Assembly: GCA_028293825.1 (NCBI GenBank)
Contig: JAQGNY010000010.1
Location: 320,008-384,007 of the forward strand
Reading direction: 5' to 3'
DNA from: Verrucomicrobiaceae bacterium
GTDB taxonomy: Bacteria > Pseudomonadota > Gammaproteobacteria > Pseudomonadales > CAMLJR01
DNA length: 64,000 nt
Within the stretch, counting starts at the first letter, position 1. The number at the start of each line of letters is the position of its first letter. The position numbers and the translations under genes are program-made. Under the pieces are notes generated by a model. It was not told the DNA's origin. It saw only the letters and a program-made list of their open reading frames with translations, and did no database searches. Positions 27,935 through 37,295 of the stretch are shown piece by piece.

Positions 27935-28324
27935 CTATTTGTGATAGTCAGCTTTAGCGCGTTCTTGGCACGCATCTTTCTCGTTGCCTTTCAACATGTC
28001 GCACTTCTCTTTAGCAACTTTATATTGCGCATCCATCTTATCTTCGGTCGCGTCTTTTTTCGCTTCCATTGTTTTGTGATTTACTTCTGCGTTAGCTTTA
28101 GTGCTGGTTTTTGCCGCTTTTGCTTCTTTGATGCATACGTCTTTGTCGTTGCCGGACATCGTATCGCAATGCGCTTTAGCGGCATCGTAATTCGCATCGG
28201 CTTGATCTTTTGCTGCGTTATAAGCGGGATCGGCAGCGTATGCGCTCATTCCCATCGTTGCACTTAAAAAAAATCCGGCTGCGGTTAACAGAGTTTTTTT
28301 GGTATTCATCACTGAGTTTTTCAT
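27935..28324 (-). CDS. Small periplasmic alanine/lysine-rich repeat protein
   Basis: 129 residues. Signal peptide (AAGFFLSATMGMSAYAAD), then two imperfect repeats of the form DANYDAAKAHCDTMSGNDKDVC and DAQYKVAKEKCDMLKGNEKDAC (quoted as YDAAKAHCDTMSGNDKDVC). Each ends in a Cys pair that could form a disulfide. The helices are rich in Ala and Lys. Such proteins are frequent and uncharacterised in Burkholderiales and other proteobacteria. GAGG lies 10 bases upstream of the ATG. Its promoter side carries a tandem repeat (28345-28379). Confidence 0.8.
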   Translation of the reverse strand: MKNSVMNTKKTLLTAAGFFLSATMGMSAYAADPAYNAAKDQADANYDAAKAHCDTMSGNDKDVCIKEAKAAKTSTKANAEVNHKTMEAKKDATEDKMDAQYKVAKEKCDMLKGNEKDACQERAKADYHK

Positions 28325-28344
28325 AATGGTGATTCCTCATTCTA

Positions 28345-28379
28345 TTTTAGTTAGAGCGTACTGTTTTAGTTAGAGCGTA
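28345..28379. repeat. Tandem 16-bp direct repeat upstream of the repeat-protein gene
   Basis: TTTTAGTTAGAGCGTA occurs twice, at 28345-28360 and 28364-28379, spaced by 19 bases. A degenerate third copy (TTTTAGAGC) is at 28382. It lies 20-60 bases upstream of the leftward gene start, where an operator or promoter element would sit. The rest of 28380-28615 shows no gene I trust. Confidence 0.6.
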
Positions 28380-28615
28380 ACTTTTAGAGCACTGAGTTGT
28401 GTACAGCAAAACATTAATGCTTGAGCGTTTCGCTGATCTACATAGATCATTTTGCCAATATCGTGCCAAAGTGATTAAAGCGGAATATACGCAAGATATT
28501 CTTTATGAAGCAGCTATAACGTATTTAGCATTGAGTGTTTCTTATAGCGTTTCGTTAAAAATAGAGCGGAAATTAATCTAAAATTAATTTCACTGAGATT
28601 AGAGGCGTTTTATTT

Positions 28616-29947
28616 TCAATTATTTTTGTAATTTCGAGACGATTTAACCCGCTCGCGTCTATTTGAATAAATTTGCATCAGCGGTTTTACCGAAATTCCG
28701 TGGACTACAATTGAAGTTGCTACCACTGCCAACGTAACCGATACAAATAGCGTTAAAAGCTCGCCAGGTAAATTATGATTTATTGCGAATAATAAGTAGT
28801 AAATAGAGCCAATTCCTCTCACGCCAAACCAACAAATCAAACGATGCTGCGAACGATCGATTCCCGCGCCAGCAAGTCCGAGCGTTACCGCCAGTGGTCT
28901 AATAATTAGTATCAATGCGGGAATTAAAATTAGTACATGCCGGTTGAGGTCAATAAATGGAATCAGAGCACCCACTAAAATTACTACGGTTACCTCCGCA
29001 ATCCGCTCAAGCTGCTCATTAAATCCCAGCACCGCGCGCATCATCAGCGGTCCCGCGTGCTCAGGATTTGTAGCTAATTCTTCAAGCTTTTCTAATTCAT
29101 AAGAGGGTAAGCGCGGCGACTGTTCGCCGAGGCGAGTGGCGCGAGTCATCGCCAGCGCTGCGGCAAATACGGCGAGAAAAGTCGATGCGTTTAGCAATAG
29201 AGCACCGCCATAGGCTAGCGCGATAAGTCCCAGTACCAGAAACTCATCCAGCCCCACCGCTTCTTTTTGCTCGGTGCGCAGATACATAACGAGTCGGCCT
29301 ACTACGGCGCCGCATGCGGCACCTACGCATAGGCCGATGCCGATACTCCAGACAAAATCTACTGCAAACCAATACCATATATTGATACCTGCCTGCGGTT
29401 GCAGCAGGCCAAGCCCTAATACGACGAATGGAAAGGCAGAGCCATCATTAAGTCCACTTTCGCCGGTTAAGCTAAAGCGCAATTTATCGCCATCACGTAC
29501 ATTTTCAACTTGCACATCAGATGCAAGCACTGGATCGGTGGGGGCGAGAATTGCACCTAATAAAATCGCTGCTCCTATGTTCAATCGCAAGAGCACGCCG
29601 ATCCCTGCAATCAGCGCAATCGTCACCAGCATGCTGGGAATTGCTAAACGCAACGATAAGCGCCAACGGGGATCACTTAGAGGCAGGCGCAATTTTAAGC
29701 CGGCGGAAAATAGAGAGATTAATAGCGCAATTTCGGCGATGCGTTCGAGGATCAACGAATGCTCGTATGGATTAGGGCTAAATAGTTGCATTCCACCGTG
29801 ACTGATGGCGTAACCCACCACCAGATAAATCATCGCGCCGCTTAACGGCATGCGTTTTACCAGCGAATTGGAAAATGCCATAACCACTAACAGCACACCA
29901 ATTAATAGCGCCCAAATGGCTATTTGAAAATTGTCAGATTCGAACAT
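28616..29947 (-). CDS. CPA1-type cation:proton antiporter (NhaP-like)
   Basis: 443 residues with about 12 hydrophobic segments. Conserved transport motifs: APTDPVLASDVQVEN and ESGLNDGSAFPFV; the Asp and Asn-Asp pairs are those needed for Na+/K+:H+ exchange. The C-terminus ends shortly after the last helix with a basic stretch (SNRRERVKSSRN), so there is no regulatory RCK domain. Ion preference cannot be read from sequence. It is divergent from the BON protein at 30225, sharing a 277-base intergenic region. Confidence 0.9.
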   Translation of the reverse strand: MFESDNFQIAIWALLIGVLLVVMAFSNSLVKRMPLSGAMIYLVVGYAISHGGMQLFSPNPYEHSLILERIAEIALLISLFSAGLKLRLPLSDPRWRLSLRLAIPSMLVTIALIAGIGVLLRLNIGAAILLGAILAPTDPVLASDVQVENVRDGDKLRFSLTGESGLNDGSAFPFVVLGLGLLQPQAGINIWYWFAVDFVWSIGIGLCVGAACGAVVGRLVMYLRTEQKEAVGLDEFLVLGLIALAYGGALLLNASTFLAVFAAALAMTRATRLGEQSPRLPSYELEKLEELATNPEHAGPLMMRAVLGFNEQLERIAEVTVVILVGALIPFIDLNRHVLILIPALILIIRPLAVTLGLAGAGIDRSQHRLICWFGVRGIGSIYYLLFAINHNLPGELLTLFVSVTLAVVATSIVVHGISVKPLMQIYSNRRERVKSSRNYKNN

Positions 29948-30076
29948 TTATTAGATTTCCCACTATTTTGTTATTTATGCGCTTTCACGGTTAATAGGCT
30001 GCAATAACGACACCGAAACCTCGCGAAAAACGGCTGGCACATGATTTGCTCAATTATCAATAGATAACGACGCCAG

Positions 30077-30118
30077 CGAATTTGTAAATTGTTTTCACAT
30101 CGAATTTGCAAATTTGTT
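30077..30118. promoter_or_regulatory. Tandem near-identical palindromic sites in a divergent intergenic region
   Basis: CGAATTTGTAAATT (30077) and CGAATTTGCAAATT (30101) are spaced by 24 bases. The second contains the perfect 12-bp palindrome AATTTGCAAATT (30103-30114). It sits between two divergent genes, as a repressor/activator operator pair would. Confidence 0.5.
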
Positions 30119-30224
30119 GAATGGCAAAAAGTTTGAAAGATAAATTGTCACACTGCCAGCGCGTATCTTTTCACACTTAATCATTGCAACACGTCATAGA
30201 TCATCAATGACTTAGGAGTTCGCC

Positions 30225-31304
30225 ATGAGCAATTACGAATCGCAATACCGGCAATCGAATCTTTCCAATAACAGAGATCGCAGCTTTCGTTCGCTAGACG
30301 ATTCATTTACCAACAACGATCCCTATCGGCAAGACAGCTACGATTTGGATGCGGAGGGCTCGTGGCGCGACAGTCGTCCCGCGCGGCATGAGCAGGATTA
30401 TCGCCGTGAGGGCAGAGCAAACGATCCTTATGCTAATCGCAGCGGCGCCTATGGGCTCGATAGCCGTCCCAATAGATCCCCTTATGGCCGATTATCTTCA
30501 GAGCTATCGTCGCCACAGATTTTTCGCGACGAAGAGCGCTATGGGCAGCGCGAATATTTACATCAAGGCGGCGGCTTTGTGCAGGGCGAGCATCATCCCG
30601 ATTATTTACAACCGGGCCTGCGTGATCGCTATCTCGATAACGTAAATGACTACGATAACGCGCCGAGCCACGATGACTATCGCGATTACACTGCAGTGAG
30701 TTCACCCCAGTCTAACGAGCGCGCCTCGAATTACGCTGGCGGTCGGCCCGGTTATCAGCAGCGCCGATTTACTCAGTCGGCTGGCAATTTGAGAACGTCT
30801 TACGGCGAATCAAATTATCGAGACCAACCACATCCCGGCGATAGAGGATTTCACAGCGAGGATTACAGTGGCGGTGGATGGTACAGCTTAAATGAAGGTC
30901 AGCAGAGTTATCGCGGTCGTGCTCCGAAAGGTTATGAACGATCTGACGAGCGAGTGCGTGAGGATATTTGCGAGCAATTAAGTCGTGATCATCACATCGA
31001 TGCGTCAGAAATTATTGTGACAGTGAAAGCCGGCGTAGCTACGCTCGAAGGAACAACCGCAGATCGTCGCCAAAAACATCGCGCAGAGGATATTGCCGAT
31101 GCCTGCAGTGGCGTTAAGGATGTGCAGAATCGGATAAATGTACTGCGGCAAGCAAGCAATGGTTTCAATGAGGCCGGCGCGATTAACTCGCCCCAACGTG
31201 GCTATCAAGCGACTGGAGAAAACCGCGAAACTGGATCGAAAGAAAATACCACTAAAGATGTTTCACAAAAAGATCCGACAACTACGAATGTGACTCGTCA
31301 GTAG
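30225..31304 (+). CDS. BON-domain protein with long Tyr/Arg/Asp-rich N-terminus
   Basis: 359 residues. About 1-240 is low-complexity, rich in Tyr, Arg, Asp, Ser and Gly (for example YRQDSYDLDAEGSW and RPNRSPYGRL), with no signal peptide. A BON domain (about 245-310) follows, with VREDICEQLSRD, VTVKAGVATLEGT and VKDVQNRINV. A polar tail ends the protein. BON domains bind membranes or phospholipids (OsmY). The disordered head is unusual and may assist desiccation protection (inference). AGGAG stands 6 bases before the ATG. Confidence 0.85.
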   Translation: MSNYESQYRQSNLSNNRDRSFRSLDDSFTNNDPYRQDSYDLDAEGSWRDSRPARHEQDYRREGRANDPYANRSGAYGLDSRPNRSPYGRLSSELSSPQIFRDEERYGQREYLHQGGGFVQGEHHPDYLQPGLRDRYLDNVNDYDNAPSHDDYRDYTAVSSPQSNERASNYAGGRPGYQQRRFTQSAGNLRTSYGESNYRDQPHPGDRGFHSEDYSGGGWYSLNEGQQSYRGRAPKGYERSDERVREDICEQLSRDHHIDASEIIVTVKAGVATLEGTTADRRQKHRAEDIADACSGVKDVQNRINVLRQASNGFNEAGAINSPQRGYQATGENRETGSKENTTKDVSQKDPTTTNVTRQ

Positions 31305-31323
31305 CAATTCCAAGGATAGACAG

Positions 31324-31350
31324 GCGCACAAGGAGGTGCGCATTTTTTTG
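31324..31350 (+). terminator. Rho-independent terminator after the BON gene
   Basis: Stem GCGCAC/GTGCGC, loop AAGGAG, followed by ATTTTTTT. It lies 20 bases after the BON-protein stop. Confidence 0.8.
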
Positions 31351-31428
31351 CCTTTATTTTAGGCCTAATAGTTTTAGGCGCGGTGAGTAAAAAAAATCAA
31401 AAAATTAAAGTTAATGGGGAAGAATAAA

Positions 31429-31671
31429 ATGAATGGGATTAATTGGCTCGACTTACTGCAGTGGCCCGCATTTGTAGTTACGGTAATCGCGGCTTGGTTG
31501 GTTTCTGTCGATTCAAAAAAGAAGCGCGAAGTAGGATTCTTAGTTTTTATCATCAGTAATTTTTTATGGGTAGCATGGGGCGTTCCGTCGCATGCCTATG
31601 CATTGGTTGCTTTGCAAACCTGTCTTGCCGTGAGTAACGTCCACGGCATCATAAAAAATCGAAGAAATTAA
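31429..31671 (+). CDS. Small membrane protein, about 80 aa
   Basis: About 80 residues with three hydrophobic stretches (AFVVTVIAAWLVSV, GFLVFIISNFLWVAWG, ALVALQTCLAVSNV) joined by a short KKKRE loop. Size and topology resemble half-transporter or PnuC/SWEET-like small proteins, but I do not recognise a family with confidence. ATG 31429 is chosen because GGGGAAG lies just upstream; an in-frame ATG at 31414 is the longer alternative. Confidence 0.7.
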   Translation: MNGINWLDLLQWPAFVVTVIAAWLVSVDSKKKREVGFLVFIISNFLWVAWGVPSHAYALVALQTCLAVSNVHGIIKNRRN

Positions 31672-31677
31672 ATTCGA

Positions 31678-32754
31678 TTATTGGGTGACAATGACTTCGT
31701 GAATCCACTGCAATTTTTTCTGTACGGAATTATTTAATACGAAGGGATAGGGGTCTGGCATACCCATGCTGCGATTAAGCGCATTGATCCCCACCGCTAA
31801 GCGCATCCAATCCTTTAGCAAAATATCAATCGTATTTGTATCACGCTGCTCGGTCGGCAATCCAACAGATGGAATAGATGTGCCGAGCGCAAGCTCGAAC
31901 GCTTGCGATGTTTCGAGCGTATCCAGCATGTGCATGTAATGCGCCCAACACTCGGCCCAATCTTCCCATGGATGCATCGACGCATAGGGGCTGATGAAAT
32001 TGTCCGCCCAATCCGCCGGGGCACCGTTATTGTAATGCCGCTCTAAAGCTTCATCGTAATCGAGTGTTTCGTCACCGAAATGTTCACGAAATTTCGGCAG
32101 CAATGCCGGATTATTTTCGATTAGGCGAAACCAATAGTAATGGCCTATCTCGTGACGAAAGTGTCCGAGTAATGTGCGATAGGCTTCGCCTAATTTAATG
32201 CGAATGCGAGTTCGGGCTACGTCATCGGCTTCGGCGAGGTTAATAGTGATTTCACCATCATTGTGACCGGTGAAAACGGGCGCCTGACCATCCAGCGGTT
32301 CGGTAAATTCCGAAACTGGTTCGCGGTCGGTCATAAAACGAAACAGTAAGCCCAGCTCAGCATCTTCATGTTTGCTGGTCAGCGGAAGATTTAAGCTAAG
32401 TGTGCTGTATAGCGCATGCCGTTTGGCGCTCTCGATATTGCGCCAATATTCGATATTTTGCGGCTGACTTAAATCGGGTATGACGTCGTTTAAACGACAG
32501 GCACGACATAGCGTATTTTGATCATCGGCGGGAACCATCCAATTGCACACTTGGTGCTCGACGTAATTTTCGCACTGGCGATATTCGGTTTCAGCTTGTG
32601 CACTTTTCCAAAAACCCGATTCTTTGCCAGGATCGAAAGACTGCATCGTTCCCAAATCCGGACAATAGCCGACTAGTCGACCGCAACTATTGCAGATGAC
32701 ACTTTCAAAAAATAAATGATTTTGTTTCGGGCAATCGCAGGTAAATATTTTCAT
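31678..32754 (-). CDS. Putative zinc-binding metallopeptidase with zinc-ribbon N-terminus
   Basis: About 358 residues (start ATG 32754 with GAAGAG upstream; TTG 32769 is longer). The N-terminus has paired cysteines (TCDCPK, ICNSCG, CENYV, LCRACR) that fit zinc ribbons. The catalytic motif is HEIGH (residues about 201-205) inside FRHEIGHYYWF, followed by HPWEDWAECWAHYMHM, a downstream Glu/His ligand region. This is the Peptidase_Mx/DUF-type family of uncharacterised zinc peptidases. It has no signal peptide. Substrate unknown. Confidence 0.82.
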   Translation of the reverse strand: MKIFTCDCPKQNHLFFESVICNSCGRLVGYCPDLGTMQSFDPGKESGFWKSAQAETEYRQCENYVEHQVCNWMVPADDQNTLCRACRLNDVIPDLSQPQNIEYWRNIESAKRHALYSTLSLNLPLTSKHEDAELGLLFRFMTDREPVSEFTEPLDGQAPVFTGHNDGEITINLAEADDVARTRIRIKLGEAYRTLLGHFRHEIGHYYWFRLIENNPALLPKFREHFGDETLDYDEALERHYNNGAPADWADNFISPYASMHPWEDWAECWAHYMHMLDTLETSQAFELALGTSIPSVGLPTEQRDTNTIDILLKDWMRLAVGINALNRSMGMPDPYPFVLNNSVQKKLQWIHEVIVTQ

Positions 32755-32876
32755 CGGCGCTCTTCGCAATACGGCAAGTTAACAAAGGATTAGAGCCAAG
32801 CCGGGGCTAGGACTGCGGATAAGAAAAGCAATTAGTAGGCCAATCAGATTTACATAAATAACTGGCTAGTTTCCGC

Positions 32877-34991
32877 TTAACTGCGCATTTCTATATTCAT
32901 CACGTTATCGCTGCGTGGACGCAGCATGCGGGAAATTTCATGTGCCGGAAGGGCGGCGGAATAAAAAAATCCTTGCGCTTCATCGCAGCCATGCGAGCGT
33001 AGGAAAATTTCCTGCTCGATATTTTCGATGCCTTCCGCGACAGAAATTAGCTCAAGTTTATTGGCCATCGCGATAATGGCTTTGGCGATGGCTACATCTT
33101 CAGCGCTGAACGGGATTTCTCGAATAAATTGGCGATCAATTTTGACACGTTTTATCGGCAGCCGTTTTAACGTATTGATGCTGGAATAACCGGTGCCGAA
33201 GTTATCAATGGCGAGATTTAATCCCAGCATTTTTATTTTATCAAATAGCTCATCGCGCGCGTTTTCGTTATGCAACGTCGCTTCGGTAATTTCTAGTTCA
33301 ATTAATTTGGGCGCGATGTTGAATTCGATTAAGCAGTCTTCAAGTGTTGACATAAACTTTTTATCGAACAATTGCGCTGCAGATATATTGATTGCCATGC
33401 GCAGCGGTTTTAATCCCAGCTTCTGCCATTCACGTAATTGCGCGCATGCGGTGCGTAATATCCATTCACTCAGATACACCATGCACTCGCCGGCCTCGGC
33501 CAACGGAATAATTTGTTCGGCGCTCAGCAAACCTTTGTCCGGATGTTGCCAGCGTAAAAGTGCTTCCACGCCGACGATGTCGCCGTTATGCATCGCGACC
33601 AACGGTTGGTAATGCAGCTCCAGTTGTTTTTGCTCGAGAGCGTTATGCAATTGTCGTTCGAATGCAGCGCGTTGCGCGGCGCTGTTCGTCATGCGCGGAG
33701 TAAAAAAAGCATAAGTACAGCGGCCGCGCGATTTCGCGTGATACATGGCAGTATCCGCCGCCCGAATTAAATGATCGGGATTGGTGCCGGCTTCCGGAAA
33801 TAAACTAATGCCAATGCTGGCAGAGCTGCTAATTTCGGTATCGGTATGCGTTGACGTAAATGGCTGCGACAAAGCGTTAAGCATTTTACTGGCGATGCCC
33901 GACACCGTTTTTATGTCGTCGATGTCGTCCAAAATCACCAGGAATTCATCGCCACCCAAACGCGCAACGGTATCGACACTACGCACGCACGTCTGCATGC
34001 GGGTCGCCACCGTCAACAGTAATTCGTCACCGACGTTGTGGCCGAGCGTATCGTTAATGCGTTTGAAATTATCGAGGTCGATAAAAAATACCGCCATACG
34101 CGAACGCCGGCGTTTGGCCTGTTCGATGGCATGACGCAAACGATCCATTGCCAATTGCCGGTTTGGCAACCCAGTCAGTGGATCGTGATGGGCCATGCGA
34201 TATAACTTGTCCTCGGCCATGCGCACGGAGGTCAAATCCGAAATCAATACGACATAATTATTCGGGTGCCCGTCTGCATTCGATGGCGCTTTCGCGTTTT
34301 GCACGCCGGCAATTGTTACGTTGGCTGGGAATAGACTGCCGTCTTTTTTCTTCACGTCGATGTGGCTGGACCAACGCACATTGGTGAGGTCGCTATCGAT
34401 CTGCTCGAACAGATCGGTGCTCAACACATCGGCATTGAGAAAAAATGGCTGGATTCCGGTTACCTCATGCTTTTGGTAGCCGGTAATTTCAGTAAAGCGT
34501 TCATTGATGGTCGTGATATTTTTTGCGGTATCTAAAATCAGGATGCTGTCTTGCGTAGCTTCAAATACCAATGCCGCTTCGCGCAGGCGCTCTTCGCTGT
34601 CGCGCAAGGCGCGGTCTGTTTCCAACCGCTCCAGCAACATTTGTACGGTGGCGTTCAGAGTTTGTTCGCTGTAGGGTTTTACCAAGTAGCCGTATGGCTT
34701 GGTTTTGCGCGCGCGGGTCAAGGTGTCTTCGTCAGTGGCGCCGCTGAGATAAATTATTGGCGTGGGGCGGATGGACGCAATTTGCGTCGCGGCCTCGATA
34801 CCATCCAAATCGCCGTCCAGCCCGATATCCATCAGAATTAGGTCCGGTTGCAACAACCGGGTTTTCTCGATTGCGTCTTCGCCGGTAGTAACCCGATCGC
34901 AAATTTCAAAACCCATTTTCAGCAGTTCGCGGCGCAGATGGCGCGCATTGAAGTCGTCGTTTTCAACAATCAGAACCTTTGCCGTTGTCAC
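32877..34991 (-). CDS. REC-PAS-GGDEF-EAL protein (cyclic-di-GMP turnover)
   Basis: 704 residues. Receiver (4-120; Asp55, Lys105), PAS (about 135-255; the ITTINERFTEITGY motif), GGDEF (about 262-430; intact GGDEF at 346-350) and EAL (about 440-690; EAL at 476-478, NIS at 535-537, EGIE at 653-656). Second-metal motif reads DNFGTGYSS (Asp596-Asn597) rather than DDFG, so the phosphodiesterase may be weakened. It could act downstream of the kinases at 1-10.4 kb through its receiver. GTG start; no strong ribosome site seen. Confidence 0.93.
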   Translation of the reverse strand: MTTAKVLIVENDDFNARHLRRELLKMGFEICDRVTTGEDAIEKTRLLQPDLILMDIGLDGDLDGIEAATQIASIRPTPIIYLSGATDEDTLTRARKTKPYGYLVKPYSEQTLNATVQMLLERLETDRALRDSEERLREAALVFEATQDSILILDTAKNITTINERFTEITGYQKHEVTGIQPFFLNADVLSTDLFEQIDSDLTNVRWSSHIDVKKKDGSLFPANVTIAGVQNAKAPSNADGHPNNYVVLISDLTSVRMAEDKLYRMAHHDPLTGLPNRQLAMDRLRHAIEQAKRRRSRMAVFFIDLDNFKRINDTLGHNVGDELLLTVATRMQTCVRSVDTVARLGGDEFLVILDDIDDIKTVSGIASKMLNALSQPFTSTHTDTEISSSASIGISLFPEAGTNPDHLIRAADTAMYHAKSRGRCTYAFFTPRMTNSAAQRAAFERQLHNALEQKQLELHYQPLVAMHNGDIVGVEALLRWQHPDKGLLSAEQIIPLAEAGECMVYLSEWILRTACAQLREWQKLGLKPLRMAINISAAQLFDKKFMSTLEDCLIEFNIAPKLIELEITEATLHNENARDELFDKIKMLGLNLAIDNFGTGYSSINTLKRLPIKRVKIDRQFIREIPFSAEDVAIAKAIIAMANKLELISVAEGIENIEQEIFLRSHGCDEAQGFFYSAALPAHEISRMLRPRSDNVMNIEMRS

Positions 34992-35282
34992 GGTTATTCA
35001 ACTCGCTGCTTAAAAAATAAGAGATTATTTAGAGCGCGCGCCGGGCTGACACGTTCCCTTGATGCTAAAAGGCAATATCTACACCATATTGCGCCCTGAT
35101 TTGCCAATCAATGCCGAGGTTTTATTGAAAGTGAGAAGGGTGCAACACAAACTGCAATTGTTAGACCTTATTGCGGCGTATAGCGGATAAAGCCTAGAGC
35201 CGGCTGAGACCGATAAACCGGCGCGCAAGCAATGCTTACAAGCCGGTTTGCACAATTTGCGCTGTGAATGGCGGGTTTGGTA
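34992..35282. other. Intergenic stretch between two leftward genes
   Basis: No gene is seen. It contains the promoter side of the GGDEF-EAL gene (34992 onward) and a hairpin (35215-35249) that may end the AsmA transcript. Confidence 0.4.
35215..35249 (-). terminator. Hairpin after the AsmA gene
   Basis: AAACCGGC (35215) pairs with GCCGGTTT (35242), and the loop has an inner AAGC/GCTT pairing. It lies 34 bases past the leftward AsmA stop. There is no clear T-run on the leftward strand, so termination is uncertain. Confidence 0.4.
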
Positions 35283-37277
35283 TCAGCGCGCGGAGACCGC
35301 CTTTACTTTAGCGGTGGACAATAATTGCACACAGCCGTTCTCCGGCGGCAATCCTTCCCCGGGGTTTGATGAGCTATCGCCCGTGCCCGTGCTAACCAGC
35401 GGGACTAATGCAGCTGGCCAAGCCACAACCCCAAGTGCAATAGCACCGCCCCCACGCAATGCCACAACGCCCTTATCAATGCTGACCTCAGGCTTCTTAA
35501 ATGTGCCATTTACGTAAAGTGGCGCGCGCAGCGACAGTATTCTAAAACTCTTCGATTCCGGCTTCACTGTAAGGCCCAATTTTTCGTCGGCTAAATTAAT
35601 ATTGCCGTCGACATTAACTAATGCGGCATCCGTGTCGACAATAAATCCCTGCGTTTGCATGAGTCCTTTATCGACCTTGAAATTTGCTGCGGCGCAGTTG
35701 AGGTTAATTTGTTTGTCGCCAAATAATTTTGTCATCACAACGTTCGCGATATTAAGGCCGGCGGCTTCCAGAATAAATTTGCTGACGGTGCCGCGATCAA
35801 CAAATAGTTTTACTTCCCCATCGGATGAGCCCAGCAGCGCCGCAATTGAATTACCGGTAGCGGCCAAAGCGGCAGAGCCATTAACCTCCCCCAGGCTTGC
35901 CTGCATTGATTCGGTGGTTGGAAAAAGCTCTTTAAGCTTTAAATGACGCGGCGTAATTTTAATATCCGCGACCATCGGTTGCTTATTGCCATCGAGGGTA
36001 ATCGTTGACGTGAGCTCACCTCCCGCCATGCCGAAATTCAACGGAATCAATTTGAGAACGCCGTCCTTCAAATCAACCACCGCATGCAAGTTATCGATGG
36101 GTAATGCTTCTTGGCGAATGATTTTTTTACCGTCAAATTGCACATGCGCGTCGATGCTGTTCCAGCGGTCAGTTTTGAAGGGTTCTACGGGCAATGCTTT
36201 ATCGGCGGGCTGTTCTATGGAGGCGGCGCGACGGCTTTTATTGGCATTCGAATCGGCGCCAATCAGCGGCGCCAAATCTGCAAAATCCAGCGATTTCGAT
36301 ATCAGCTCAGCGGTAAGCAGTGCTCGCTGCGGACGTGCTTCGTAAACAATATTGCCTTGCAGGTCGCTATTGCCGACGGTGCCACTGAATTTTTCATACC
36401 GCCACTTGCCGCCAAATTCATTTAGCGTTCCGATTAAATGACCTTGCGTGGCAAAGGCGGACGTTTCCGGCAAAACAATATTGGTTAATGGGTAAAGCTG
36501 CGCCATGCTCGAACCGCTCAATTTTAAATTCACATCGAGCTCAGCCAATTGGCTGGGATTACTTAACGTACCGACCGCGCTAATATGGGTGCTGCCCACA
36601 TCCAAATAAAACTCAATCGGGTAGGGCGTCTTTTTATCTTGTAACGCCAATAAAGACCCAGCACTGCCGTGACTTTTCAATTCCGCTTTATTCATCGTGC
36701 CTGTGGCAGTCCAGCGAATACCTTGCGCATAACTATCGGCATCGGCCTGAAGCGTCAATTGCCTTTGCGCATCATCCAATTGCAAAGAGCTTTTATGGAT
36801 GCGCAAAACGCCAGGCGCAAATCGCCATTTAGACGGCTCCGCATCGTCTTTACCGAAGGTCCAATTATTGTTGCCGTTTTGGCGACGCTCTAACGCGATA
36901 TGTGCATCCTCCACATCGATTAACGGCAATATCACCGCATGACGAAATAACGGCAAAGGATCAATTACAAAGGTGATGTGGCGGATTTCACCAAGCTTTT
37001 TACTGTGTGTCCAATCCGGATTTCCGATGATAATTTCACCGGCAGATATTTGCGGTCTTGGTAGCCACCAGTGCAAAATTTCTACACTGCGAACCCAGTG
37101 CAATGTTAAATCGCCGTTGATGGAAAAAGGTCTATCAATTGCGGCAGTAACCGTGCGATTGATCCAGGGGCGAGCTGGATTCCAGTTGGAAAATGACCCT
37201 GCAATAACAATCAAAATTAGAAATCCGGCGACAACTGCTCCACCAATAATGCCAATACGCTGTGTTGTTTTTTTCAT
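35283..37277 (-). CDS. AsmA family envelope protein
   Basis: 664 residues. An N-terminal membrane anchor (about 10-30, IIGGAVVAGFLILIVIAGSF, cited as GGAVVAGFLILIVIAG) is followed by a long beta-rich periplasmic region and the AsmA C-terminal domain, with SLGEVNGSAALAATGNSIA and LLGSSDGEVKLFVDRG. AsmA-like proteins bridge the periplasm or affect outer-membrane lipid/LPS assembly. Glycines and prolines near the C-terminus (AVLPLVSTGTGDSS-like) precede the end. No partner gene is obvious. Confidence 0.9.
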   Translation of the reverse strand: MKKTTQRIGIIGGAVVAGFLILIVIAGSFSNWNPARPWINRTVTAAIDRPFSINGDLTLHWVRSVEILHWWLPRPQISAGEIIIGNPDWTHSKKLGEIRHITFVIDPLPLFRHAVILPLIDVEDAHIALERRQNGNNNWTFGKDDAEPSKWRFAPGVLRIHKSSLQLDDAQRQLTLQADADSYAQGIRWTATGTMNKAELKSHGSAGSLLALQDKKTPYPIEFYLDVGSTHISAVGTLSNPSQLAELDVNLKLSGSSMAQLYPLTNIVLPETSAFATQGHLIGTLNEFGGKWRYEKFSGTVGNSDLQGNIVYEARPQRALLTAELISKSLDFADLAPLIGADSNANKSRRAASIEQPADKALPVEPFKTDRWNSIDAHVQFDGKKIIRQEALPIDNLHAVVDLKDGVLKLIPLNFGMAGGELTSTITLDGNKQPMVADIKITPRHLKLKELFPTTESMQASLGEVNGSAALAATGNSIAALLGSSDGEVKLFVDRGTVSKFILEAAGLNIANVVMTKLFGDKQINLNCAAANFKVDKGLMQTQGFIVDTDAALVNVDGNINLADEKLGLTVKPESKSFRILSLRAPLYVNGTFKKPEVSIDKGVVALRGGGAIALGVVAWPAALVPLVSTGTGDSSSNPGEGLPPENGCVQLLSTAKVKAVSAR

Positions 37278-37295
37278 GGCTTTGCTCTTATAAAA

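Noticed and set aside
28399..28581. A 60-codon rightward frame
   Set aside because: No ribosome binding site and no recognisable sequence; probably chance in AT-rich DNA.
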